Below, one piece after another: positions 1-10,200 of a DNA stretch of 10,745 bases. Position 1 is the first letter of the stretch. Each line of letters starts with the position of its first letter. The translations under genes and the position numbers were made by a program. The stretch covers positions 1 to 10,745 of the forward strand of contig CALGGV010000202.1 in the NCBI GenBank assembly GCA_937915725.1. The letters are read 5' to 3'. The notes beneath the pieces are model-generated. The model had not been told where the DNA came from and did not search any database. It saw only the letters and a program-made list of their open reading frames with translations. The DNA is from an uncultured Selenomonadales bacterium (GTDB taxonomy: Bacteria > Bacillota > Negativicutes > Selenomonadales > Selenomonadaceae).

Positions 1-302
1 GCGGCAATGTTACTGTTGACGAATGCGCAATTACTCAAGGCGGACTTTCAATCAGTGTTTCACGCTCCAAAGATGTCTCTCAACCGGAGCCTTTTTCTTA
101 CGGTACAACAATAGTTACAAGATATGATGATACTGAAGTTGAGGAACAAAAATCAAATTCTATCGTTATGCCCGCAACTACCAATATTAATGATATTGTC
201 GGCGCGTTAAACGCCGTCGGTGCTACGCCGCGTGATTGCATTTCAATTTTGCAAGCTATGAAAGCGGCAGGCGCAATTCACGCTGTCTTAGAAATTATCT
301 AA
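1..302 (+). CDS. flgI: Flagellar P-ring protein FlgI, C-terminal part (5' truncated by window)
   Basis: This is the last 99 residues of FlgI, read from base 3 to the TAA at 300-302; the start lies outside the window. FlgI is exported to the periplasm and polymerises into the P ring around the flagellar rod in the peptidoglycan layer. What is seen: a strand-rich part beginning GNVTVDE, then SQPEPFSYGTT and an EEQ segment, and finally the very typical FlgI ending with INDIVGALNAVGATPRDCIS, ILQAMKAAGAIHA and a short LEII tail. This end pattern (ALNxxGxTPRDxIxILQxxKxAGAxxAxLxxI) is the family signature. A Cys replaces the usual aliphatic residue after PRD. The next gene is flgJ, in the usual FlgI-FlgJ order. 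A P ring implies an outer membrane. Confidence 0.95.
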   Translation, partial: GNVTVDECAITQGGLSISVSRSKDVSQPEPFSYGTTIVTRYDDTEVEEQKSNSIVMPATTNINDIVGALNAVGATPRDCISILQAMKAAGAIHAVLEII

Positions 303-304
303 AA

Positions 305-338
305 GTGGCGTAATACCCCTTACGGGGATATAAGCCGC
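305..338 (+). other. Imperfect hairpin just after the flgI stop
   Basis: GTGGC at 305-309 pairs with GCCGC at 334-338 (one G-U). A-U pairs with small bulges follow, and then CCCC (316-319) pairs with GGGG (324-327) around a TTAC loop. The hairpin begins three bases after the flgI stop codon. No T-tract follows on this strand, so it does not look like an intrinsic terminator. It could protect or process the transcript. Pairing was found by eye only. Confidence 0.4.
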
Positions 339-519
339 AACTTGAAAAAAAGTAGCCGGAATTTCAATTTTGAAAAACTGGGTAGGGGGCTTTTGGCTAG
401 TCCTTTGAGAATTAGACTTGTTTAGTTGCTCAAGAATCCTCCGCCTAAGAGAGCGCACCACACCGCGCAAGGCGTGGGGAGTGTCAACAAACTGCTAATA
501 TTGGAAAAATTTTCAATCG

Positions 520-526
520 AAAGGGG
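520..526 (+). promoter_or_regulatory. Ribosome binding site of flgJ
   Basis: AAAGGGG ends 11 bases before the ATG at 538. It is a moderate Shine-Dalgarno match at slightly long spacing, and it supports 538 as the start rather than the later in-frame ATGs at 562 and 571. Confidence 0.55.
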
Positions 527-537
527 CGAATTATCAA

Positions 538-939
538 ATGCAAGTTGACGGTTCAACCTTAATGCCGAGTATGAATTCTACAAATACTACGCGGCAAGGC
601 TCCAAACTTATCAGCGAAGAATCCAAATTTCAAGAAGAATTAAACAGCGCAAAAGAACGCCTTGAAAAAGCAACAAAAAGCGGTATAATGACGCCGGAAG
701 AATTGGCACAGCGCGATCAAGATATTAAAGATGCAAGCGTTCAGCTTGAGGGAATTATCTTAAAAATGATGTATAATGAAATGTGGAAAACCGTTCCAAA
801 AGATGAACTTTTTGGCGATGATAACGCTATGGATATTTGGCGCGATATGTACCACGAAGAATTAACCAAACAAATGGCAATTAATGGCGGTATTGGTTTA
901 CAAGAATATATTTATCAGCAACTTACTCAAAAGAAATAA
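538..939 (+). CDS. flgJ: FlgJ-type flagellar rod-binding protein (single domain)
   Basis: A 133-residue protein. The N-terminal half is polar and probably helical/coiled (residues about 20-55, rich in E, K and Q). The C-terminal half matches the rod-binding domain found at the N-terminus of FlgJ: QLEGIILKMMYNEMWKTVPK, then a short loop with LFGDD, WRDMYHEELTKQMA, and the characteristic GGIGLQEYIYQQL ending. In the family this domain caps or chaperones the growing rod in the periplasm. Enterobacterial FlgJ also carries a C-terminal muramidase domain, which is absent here, as in many other bacteria. Peptidoglycan opening must then be done by another enzyme. It directly follows flgI, the standard order at the end of a rod/ring operon. 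There is no signal peptide, as expected for a substrate of flagellar export. Confidence 0.9.
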   Translation: MQVDGSTLMPSMNSTNTTRQGSKLISEESKFQEELNSAKERLEKATKSGIMTPEELAQRDQDIKDASVQLEGIILKMMYNEMWKTVPKDELFGDDNAMDIWRDMYHEELTKQMAINGGIGLQEYIYQQLTQKK

Positions 940-970
940 AAATATCAATACCGATTTTTATAATTTTTTT
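936..970 (+). terminator. Possible weak AU-rich terminator after flgJ
   Basis: ATAAAAAT (936-943) can pair with ATTTTTAT (954-961) around a 10-base loop, and a T-rich run (AATTTTTTT, 962-970) follows. The stem consists only of A-U pairs and includes the flgJ stop codon, so it would be a poor intrinsic terminator. It may only be AT-rich spacer. Confidence 0.25.
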
Positions 971-1080
971 CTAGAGAATGTTTACAAAAAAAGAAGTTGG
1001 CGCGCGTTATACGCCCGCCGCACTTAGTTTTTGCTTGGGACTTTAAACTGCGGTAACGTGAGGAAACACGGCTATTACTT

Positions 1081-1098
1081 TAACTTTCTGAAAAGTTA
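1081..1098 (+). other. Perfect 7-bp hairpin in the giant-gene leader
   Basis: TAACTTT and AAAGTTA are exact reverse complements separated by CTGA. The hairpin sits inside the domain that the 1012-1019 / 1114-1121 pairing would close. No poly-T follows, so it is not a terminator. Confidence 0.45.
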
Positions 1099-1206
1099 GA
1101 CGCGAAAAACGCAGGCGGGCGAAGGATTCTTTCTTTTGCTAGGCGTTTTAAAATGCCGACTTGTTAAATCTTAAAACTTTGTAAACAAATCCTAGTGTGT
1201 TTTTTT

Positions 1207-1216
1207 AGGGGTGGTG
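1207..1216 (+). promoter_or_regulatory. Ribosome binding site of the giant gene
   Basis: AGGGGTGGTG lies three bases before the ATG at 1220. It contains GGTG, which matches anti-SD pairing, and an AGGGG core. It is weaker than the internal GGAGGTG at 4155. It supports 1220 as the start, since no other ATG in this frame lies between here and the stops upstream. Confidence 0.5.
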
Positions 1217-1219
1217 TTT

Positions 1220-4200
1220 ATGGCAACAACTCAACTTGAAGTTATAAAAAAATTTATGGCTGTCTTAAACAATCACGGCTACAGCATAATTTCTTTAAGC
1301 GATGAACAAACTAATCATACTGCGTCAAAAAAAGCCCTTGATGAGGCTATTCGTACTTGCTCCCAGTACAGCGGTATTGAAGACGCTATGGAAAAATTTA
1401 TTGCGGCTTGTACAAGTGCAACAGGTACAGCTACAGAAAAACTTTTATCAGTTTGCGGAATTAATATCGAAAATAAACCCGGTGTTGAAGATACCGGCGC
1501 AATTACCGGTTCGGACGCGGGCGGCGATACTGTAAAAACCAGAGATACTATTGTTCCTGAAAGTGAATCAGCAACTTTTGATTCTGAAACTGATTTATCC
1601 ACTGTTCATTATGACGACGGCGATTTTCTTACTTTCACTGTAAAAGGTTTAACCGTACGTCTTATCGGCACACGTGATGCAACTTCAAAAGACATTAGCC
1701 AATATATTACCGCTGCAAATTTTTCAGAATTACCGGCTTATCAGCAAGTCATTACCGCCGGGCTTTACAAATGGTGGATTGAACAAAGTATCCTACTCAA
1801 TGAACAATCTTATGATCTGGGCTTTGAAACTGAAGGCGCAACTGTCAAACAAATTGACGTTTATTTTGAAAATGGCGAAACTAGCACGCTTGCTTATGTT
1901 TCAAATTCTTTCGACGCCTCCGGACAAGCAAACCATTTAGATTTAGTCATTAACGAAAAATATTACAGTACTATCACAAGTGAAGAAGATTATAACGGCT
2001 CCGGCGGGGCAAGCGGCTCCGGTTATCTTGACAGGACTTTGGCTCACGAATTTACACATGCAATTATGGGCGCAAATATCAATGTTTTTGCGTACTTGCC
2101 AATGTTTATCAAGGAAGGTATGGCTGAATTAACACACGGCGTGGACGATACCCGCTCTTCTCCAATGACTAGCTTGATTAATAATCCTGCCAATCTTTCA
2201 AATTATGTAAATTTATCTTATTCAATTTCCGGCGCGAGTACTTATCCTTACGCGGCGGGCTATATGTTTTTGCGCTGGCTTGCCAAAACTGCCGCCGAAA
2301 GTGATGTCTTACCGCTTGCCTCACTTTCTGCCGCTGTCAATCTTTCCGCAGATACTACAGGAACTTTTTACATTAACAACGCCACAAGCGAAACTCAAAT
2401 TGCTACAACTACTTCAGATGATGTTGAAATTGGTACAGCACTTTTAGACAAAGGAAGTTACTATTACGTTGCAAGCAACACAGTTAAACAAAATATCACT
2501 TATACCGGCGAATGGAATATTGGCGGCGTCGGCAGTTATTCCACTGTACAAACTGAAGAAACAAATGAAAATCAATCAGTCATTCAAGGCGACGGGCATC
2601 ATATTTCTGTCAGGAGCGGCGCGGGCGATGATTACATTAATATTACCGGCGGCAGCAGCTCAATCCACGCGGGCGAAGGTAAAAATACTATCGACGGCGG
2701 CGGCATTCATAATGTTGCAAGCTACGTTATAACCGGCAGTGGCGATGATTCAATTAATTATTCCGGCAACGATGCAACCATTGACGCGGGCGCAGGCGAT
2801 GATACTATTCAATCTTATGTTAGAGGCAGTTGGTCGCGGCGTATTTCAATTAGCGGCGGCGCGGGCGATGATACAATTACTCACGGCGGCGCGGAGGCAA
2901 CTATTCTTGGCGGCGACGGCGCAGATTATATTAGCGGCTATTTTAGCGATGCTTACGGAAACTATATTGATGGCGGCGCAGACAATGACACAATTTACGC
3001 TTACGGCACAAATCACACTATTGACGGCGGCGCGGGCAATGACAAAATTTACGCTTACGGCACAAATTACACACTTACCGGCGGCGCGGGGCAAGACAGA
3101 TTCCTTTTCGATACAAGTGCTGACGAAATTACAATTACAGATTTTGATATTAGTAGCAATGACAATATTTATCTTTTCTACACCGTCGATTTCGCCACTT
3201 ACAATTCAGCAAAAAACGAATTAGCCTTAGGCGATACGCTCCATATTTACCTTGACAATTTGCAAAGTTCAATTACCGAATTTAATAATATGAATATTTC
3301 GTGGAGTGGCAGCAGTAAAACTTTGCAGGAATTATTGGGCGCAACTTCTGTAACTTTCAAATGGGCGAATATTGACACCAGCAGATATTTAGAATTTACC
3401 GAGCCTACAGAAACTGTTGAAATTAAAGACGGCGTTACAGCTTACATTGAAAGTCAAACTCAAGACGGCAAAAATTATGTCAAGGCAACTGTTGGCGATT
3501 CAAATACTCTTGATATAAGCGTTGTTCAAAATAGCGGCGGTACAATTTCTGAAACAAATAATTTTTCAGGTACTATTCAAATTTCTTCTGCAATGTTGTA
3601 TAATACTGCAGGTTCAGCGATTGACGCCACGCCTTTTTATTTTAATTATGCTAAAGATTCAACCGCAAATTACACTGTTGAACTTGACAGCGTTTTATAC
3701 GGCTCCAATATTTCTAATTTAAACTCAAATGATTTTGTTTCAACAGCTGTTATCGCCGGCGAAGAACCGGTTTATCAAGAAATTACCATTAATAATAAAA
3801 TATATAATTTCGATATTACAGAGGGGAGTGTTGTTTATGGAGGCGAAAATGATTCTAGCTCTGTTTACTCAGGAAATTTCTTGGTTGCAGAGAATGTTGT
3901 GTTGAGTAGTGGGACTACCCTTTCTTACTCGTATAGCCAAGGCTCAATTAATAGTGACGGCGTCATTGTTTCAGCTAGCGACGGAGTTTTAACCGCGCTT
4001 GCTGATTTTGAAGAAGGCGAATCCGTTACTATTAATAACGTTGTTTATACCTTAGCTGACGGACAAATTATTCGCAGTGGTGCCAACGACCGCATTTATG
4101 TTTTTACCGGCAATATTGAGGAATTTGCTACAAAATTTAACAAGGATGACAGTTGGAGGTGTTTAAATATGGGATATTGGTATAAATTTGAAGATAATAG

Positions 4201-7200
4201 TTTAGGATATTTTAATTCGGAATATGATGAAAATAATAAACCGGCTGATAAGACAGCTGCGGATTTTTATGTTACCAGTTCTGCTTTCTCGACACTTGCT
4301 CCAGACACAGAAAATGTTTTGGATTCCAAAGATGCTAATGCTTTTTATGAAAATGACGCAAATGTATCAAGCTTACTTGGCTTAGCTGAAAGTGAAATCA
4401 CATTGCTACAAGCTGGAACATATGATCTTTGGGTTAATAAAGAAAAAGGCACTAAGTATACTTTTATTTTGACTGGTGATACTGCATCAACAATCAACAT
4501 TAAAAGTCATTACATTGAATTTCAAGATACTACTGAATATGCAGGTAATGTTATTAATGTTGAACCAACTGATTATACTGATTCAATACCAGATGATGAA
4601 GACGCGCAGATTAAGATTATAGTTGATAATAGTGCTGGAGATAACATTACTATTGACAACACCGGTAATAAAGCTAATGTTGCTATTGACGGTTTCGATG
4701 AAACTAAAGATTCATTCAGATTAAAGAATGAGGTTACTAAGGCTGAGATATCTGCCACTGAAACAACTACAAAAGATGCTGATGGTGAAGAAATCTCAGA
4801 GGCTGCTGCCATTGATTCATACGTTATACTCAATGACAGTGTTCAGCTTGCCGTAGCATTAACTAGTGACGACGTCGAAGGCGAAGGTTATTTCTATGAT
4901 ATGTACGCCTTGAATTTCTACAATGGATCAAGCGCAACTACAACAACTAATTTTGGCGACATCATGGAAACCAACGATTGGTATAATGAAAACGATAATA
5001 CGCTTGTCTATACTAAATACAATTTCTGGAAAGTTGCTCAAGGCGCGGCAGATATTACTATAAGTGGCTTGCTTGCAACTAATTCATATAACACAGCTGA
5101 AACTTTTACAGATAGCGCAAATGACCATGAAAATAGCTTATGGGATTATAACGAAAATAAATTTGCATTCACGAAGGCTTTCTTTGATTCTAATACAAGT
5201 AGTGATGAGTATTCAACAATTAGTATCGCTTATGCAAATGGCAAAACAGCCACTGATTATCCTGTGAATGAAGAGGCTCTTGCCGGCTCTGAAGGCGAAA
5301 CTTGGGCGGCTGGCACTGATGATGACGGTACCACTGCAACGGTAACTTATACCTCTGCAGGTGGCGGCTATGAAATTGACGATGGTAGTGATAATGAAAA
5401 TATTTTTATTGAAGCGTCTTCAGATGATGTAGATACATTTACTCTTAGCGGCTTTTCTGCGGGGATAATAAAATCAGTGGATACCGAATATACTTGGGCG
5501 AATGATACTTACCACGGATATTTTTCAGGTTCACATTTGATTAGCGATACAACAATTTATCTCACGACAGATATCTTAAATTTGATGAATGGTAAAGACG
5601 AAGGTAGTGGACAGATTGAATTAACAAATGGAGCTGTTAGTATTTTTGATCTTGCATTTGCTGAAGATGTTACTGAAGGCGCAACCCACACCACAAATAC
5701 TTATACTGTTGATTCAACCACTTCAGTTGTAACTTACAGAACTAAAGGAAATGATCCCGGCTTTTATTTCCTAGACGCAAATAATGCACAGCATACTCAA
5801 GTTGGTTATATTGCTGCAGGAAATGAACCTACAACAATGTGGACTATATCTGATATTGTCGAAGGTAATTATTCAGCTACTGCAACCGAAAATCAGAATG
5901 CTAATGCTGAAAAAACTTTCAATGTTGTTGGTGATTGGATTTCGGCAGATTCACAAGTTACAATAGCTATGGATTCTACTTATCTTGCTAGCTATCCGGA
6001 AACAGTTCCATTTGAATTTAACTTTACAAAAGCTTTTAATGCCAAAATAGCCACTAATGGCGTAAAAGTTACTTCTAATCTTGCCGGTACTGTTGAAGTT
6101 AGGGGCAGTTTAGTCAACTTTAATAATAAAAGTGGTACTGAAGTTCATGGCGTTGAAATTTCACTTGGCGGTAATACAACAAACAATATCACTATTCATG
6201 ACGTTTCAACAGTTTATGCTACTGTTGGCAGTAGTGCCAGCACTACATGGGATTTTACTGACAATAACGGATCCGGCGGCGATATTAATATTTATGTAAA
6301 TAAATTGAATTCAGGCGATACAATTTTATTAAATACTGCTGCCACCGGCGACACTAAGCCCGCAATTAACTACTCAAAATCTGCAGGCAATGTCACAGCA
6401 AACTCGCTTACATTAGGCGACGTTACTTTTAATTTCGCTACAGGTGAGGAAGTCTCTTTTGGATTAGATTTAACTGATAACGGCGTTTGGACTGTTTTAG
6501 ATGGTATTGATGTCACAAATGGTAGCGGTACTACTGTAGTTAAACTTTCCTCGTTTTTTGAAGATTTAGTTTGGAGCTATGATGAGGATAAGGGGCAGTA
6601 TCTTTATCAATCTGCTAGAGCTGGTGCTACTCCCAAAATTATAATTTCAAATATCGATGGTGCAGATAGCACAACTGATTTAACTAAGCTCACTCAGGCT
6701 ATAGTAAGTGATTATACAATAAATCTGCCTACTCTTACTGCATCCACGGACAGCCCCATTGAAATTAATTCCGGGTTAGCCAACACTAATCCATATATAT
6801 TTAACCTTGAAAATGGCGACAATGAAGGTTACAATGTTAAATTTGACAGCTTGATGTCGGATGTCACTGTCAACAGTTCAGGCAGTACTGCAGGAAATAC
6901 GATTGAAATTGGAGCAAATAATATTACCCTCAACACCTCCAATGAAGTGGGCGATACAATAACTGTCGATAACGGGGTTTCAGGTAGCATTGTCAATCTT
7001 GAGGACGATGCTACCGGTGCTGTTCTTGTTTTAAATAGCGATACAACAATTAACGGCTTAAAATTTGATGCAGATGAATACAACGCAAGTTTTGCAGTTG
7101 TTGGCGCAACATTTGCGGCTGAGGAAGGTATAAGTTGGGATTCCGGCACAAGTGTACTTTCATTTACTACAAACAGCGGCAGTATTAATTTAACATTCAG

Positions 7201-10200
7201 TGATATACCTGTAACTGCTACAACTATAGAAGAATTTGTTGACGAGTTCAGCACGTTAAAATTATACAATGCAGCACTTACTGAAGGCTTTGATTCTGAC
7301 AATGATTGGGTATCGCTGGAATTGGCTTATTATGATGAATTATGGGCAGTAGAAGGTTCAACTGCAACTTATTCAATTAGAAAAGAAGAGGAAGGTAAAT
7401 TCTCTCAACAGGATATTGCCGCAATTTCTAGTTTACCTACTACAGGGCTTACTAAAACTTTTTTAAGAGAAAATATTGAAGTTACGGGCGATGCAGAAAA
7501 CGGCTACACATTTAAGCTTAACAGCAGTATTCTTTCAGATTCCACTGTTACCGGAATTACTATTGATACTGTAGGCGGCGGCTTTGATGGTACTGTTAAA
7601 TTAGGATTTGCTGACGGTTTTTCTAACGCGGCAAGAACAATAGCTGCAGACGGCGAATGGGTAGTTACCAGCGATACTTCAAAAGTTGCTACTTTCTACA
7701 AGCCACAAACCGAAGGAGCAACAGGAAATTTAGCAGGATTTGTTCTAGGAACTAATGACACAATTATTACTTACAATGAAGCAGGTACAGTAGATACTAA
7801 AGTAATTTTAAGCAACATTAAATCCACTGCCAGCGATACTACTTTCAGTAGCATTACATTTGACGCAAATAATTTGGCTACACTCACTGAAAATGTTATT
7901 GATTCCGGTACAGCAATAGCAGTTTCCGGCACAGGCTACGCGCTTGTATTTGGTTCACGCGCACAAGTTGAACTTTTAAGCGACAATACAACTATTGGCG
8001 GCAGTAGCGCGGCAGATACTATCAGCGTTAGCGGCACGGCTACAAAATCCAGCATTGCGGGCGGCGGCGGCGCAGATATTTTCAACATTACAAATGTTAA
8101 TACTGCCTCAGCAAGCCCAGACGATAAATTAACTGTAGCCGGCAACGGCGATACTGATAATGAGGCTGATACTTTCAACATTACCGGCGCAACCAATGTT
8201 GAGATTGTTTCCGGCAGTAGCGACGGCGATATTTTCAATATCAATACTGCAAGCGCAACCACCATTACAATTACCGGCTTTGATTCAACTGATTCAGTTC
8301 ATTTAAGTGCTAAGGTTGAAGGTTCCGAATGGGGATTTAACAGCGGAATATTAACTTACGGTTCAAATATTTCAATTCAAATAAACTCTATTAGCGATAA
8401 TAACGCCTCCGCCGTTTACGGCACGAAAATTTATTTCGATAATGAAGATTCAAGTACAGCGATTGAAGATTTAATCGACGCGAAAAAATGGACTGCTCCA
8501 GAAAATAACCAGGCAGTTTACGGCAGACAAAACGGCAATGAAACGGGCTTAATCACAATTACCGGCTTAGAAGGTTTAGCGGCAGGGGCTGAAATTAGCA
8601 GTGCAACAGATATTTCGCTTACAGTCAATGCATCAGATACTACAAAATATGATCTTCAGATTAGTGAAGACATTCTCGGAACTATTGAAGAAAAAGTTGC
8701 ATTTTTATTTAAAGAAGGCGGCACTTACACAGCAACTAATATCATATTGGGTATATTGAACGGAACAGAGGCTCAATCCGGAACTGCAATTTGGTCCGCA
8801 ACAGCTACAGCGGGAACTTTCAATTACACTTCGGCTTTCCAAGAGGCAGGTTATTATATTGACCACACTGCACAAGAAATTACTCAAGTTGCTAACGAAG
8901 ATGCGGTTGCAAGTGAAACTTTCACAATTTCCGGCTTGAATACCACAGTTACAGCCGCGGCTCTTCAAGGAATGGCCAATTTAATTACTGACGGTGACGA
9001 AGATAATCAGAAAGTTATCAATTTAACAGCGGCACTTTTGCCTGATGTCAGCGCGGTAACAGATAACACTGTTAAGATTGAAATTGCCAACGCCGCAAGT
9101 AATGAAAATACATATATTTTAGCTTATGATGATGCTACACTTGAAGCACAGGGCGCAGGTTGGAAAGCAGAAACAGAAACATCTGGCGAGCCTGCAGAAG
9201 AAACTTTCACAGGCAAAGTATATTACAGTACCGGCGGTTATTCTGAAAAAGGTTGGACAAAAGCTGAAAGTGGTCTTTCAATTCAATACATTGGAAATAC
9301 AGCAGACGAACAACTTGCTTATGTTGACGGCGTGAAAAAATCTGATAACATTACACCTACAACATCTGAACTTGAAAGTTATTTGGCTGATCCTAATGGT
9401 GACAAAAAAGTAACAATCAGTGATAGTTTGCTTTACGGTGAGGGTGTCGTTACAGTTTCCGGCGATGGTTATCAATTCACGCTCGGCAAGGCAATATCAG
9501 CCGTTGTTGCCAGTGAAAATACTACATTGGTAGGCGCGGCAAGTGGAGAAAATACTTTATCTACAACTCTTGAGGAAATAACTTCAGGAAATGTCCAACT
9601 TACAGGCGGCGAAGGTGCTACCAATAATTTAATTGCAAGCGATGTCACAGTTAGTGGCGAAGGCAAACTTTATCTTGTTGGCGCGACAAGTGGTACAAAT
9701 AATTTCACTGTTGGCAACAGCACAGGTGTAAGTATTGAATCCGGCAACACGACAGATAATTTGACTTTCAGCGGCACAGTTACCGCCAATATTACCGGAT
9801 TTGATACAACGGACGTACTTTATTTTACAAATGCAGTTAAATATACATCGTTTATAGACGGTGTTCTAACATTTACCGAAGTTGAGGGCGATAAAACTAT
9901 TACGCTTAATGTCGGTGAAGATAAAAATTTAGCAGGTTATAAAAATATGACCGTCTATAACGGCGGCGAAGAAGAAAGCTATAAAAGGAGTTTGGGATCA
10001 ATGGCAGGATCATGGAGTTTTAGTAGTGATACAGGTATAGCTTATTACAATTCAGACACAGGCGCATCTTCAGAAACTTATGTGTTCTCGTTGTCCGGAT
10101 TACAAGCTGGAAATAGCAGCATAACATCAGATACTTTTGCAGCTGGAGTTACTGTTACCGATGGCAGCGAAATTGCAATTAATTCAGCAACCGTTCTCTG

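Larger units (their letters stand above)
303..537. other. Non-coding spacer between flgI and flgJ with foldable segments
   Basis: No convincing gene lies in these 235 bases. Several local inverted repeats can be seen: an imperfect hairpin at 305-338; TTTCA/TGAAA at 362-366 and 371-375; TTGAG/CTCAA at 405-409 and 429-433; and CCAC-a-CC pairing with GG-c-GTGG around 458-477. flgI and flgJ are commonly close together in one operon, so a spacer of this size is larger than needed. It could be a structured mRNA segment, a small RNA, or an inserted intergenic repeat. I do not recognise a known RNA family, and see no clear promoter or terminal inverted repeats. Confidence 0.4.
940..1219. other. Non-coding leader region upstream of the giant gene
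   Basis: No gene is seen in these 280 bases, but they hold more complementary segments than expected. CGCCCGCC at 1012-1019 is exactly complementary to GGCGGGCG at 1114-1121 and could close a domain of about 110 bases. Inside are GTAA-CGTG / CACG-gcta-TTAC (1053-1078) and a perfect 7-bp hairpin, TAACTTT-ctga-AAAGTTA (1081-1098). Downstream are GGCGTT-ttaa-AATGCC (1142-1157, one G-U) and CTAGG (1139-1143) against CCTAG (1191-1195). GCGT-tat-ACGC (1004-1014) would compete with the long-range stem. No known riboswitch consensus is recognised. No good -35/-10 pair was found. Confidence 0.45.

Noticed and set aside
288..470. Minus-strand frame of 60 codons over the flgI-flgJ spacer
   Set aside because: No ribosome site, overlaps the flgI end, and its apparent content comes from hairpin sequence; no recognisable protein.
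959..964. TATAAT resembling a -10 box
   Set aside because: No -35 element at 16-18 bases upstream; it lies in the AT-rich tail after flgJ.
981..1012. TTTACA ... TTATAC as a promoter for the giant gene
   Set aside because: Spacing of 20 bases is too long, and sigma-28 or sigma-54 motifs were not found either.
303..1219. Known riboswitches (for example c-di-GMP type I) in the two spacers
   Set aside because: The conserved cores that I know are not present; only unassigned stems are seen.
2618..3109. CRISPR-like regular repetition
   Set aside because: The repeats are coding RTX units without unique spacers between identical repeats.
2739..3224. Plus-strand 161-codon frame within the RTX region
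   Set aside because: It is a frame-shifted reading of the RTX repeats; Ala/Thr/Leu repetition follows the repeat period, and the giant frame is continuous here.
3837..3905. Short frame MEAKMILALFTQ... behind GAGGGGAG, in another phase of the giant gene
   Set aside because: Only 22 codons, unlike any known small protein, and the surrounding giant frame is intact; the purine-rich site is probably chance.
6829..7302. Minus-strand 157-codon frame
   Set aside because: Antisense to the continuous giant frame, with no ribosome site or recognisable domain; it arises from Thr/Asn/Ser-rich codons read backwards.
7936..8265. Minus-strand 109-codon frame, hydrophobic in appearance
   Set aside because: Antisense of the Gly-rich block; GGC/GCG codons read backwards give Ala/Pro/Val, imitating a membrane protein.
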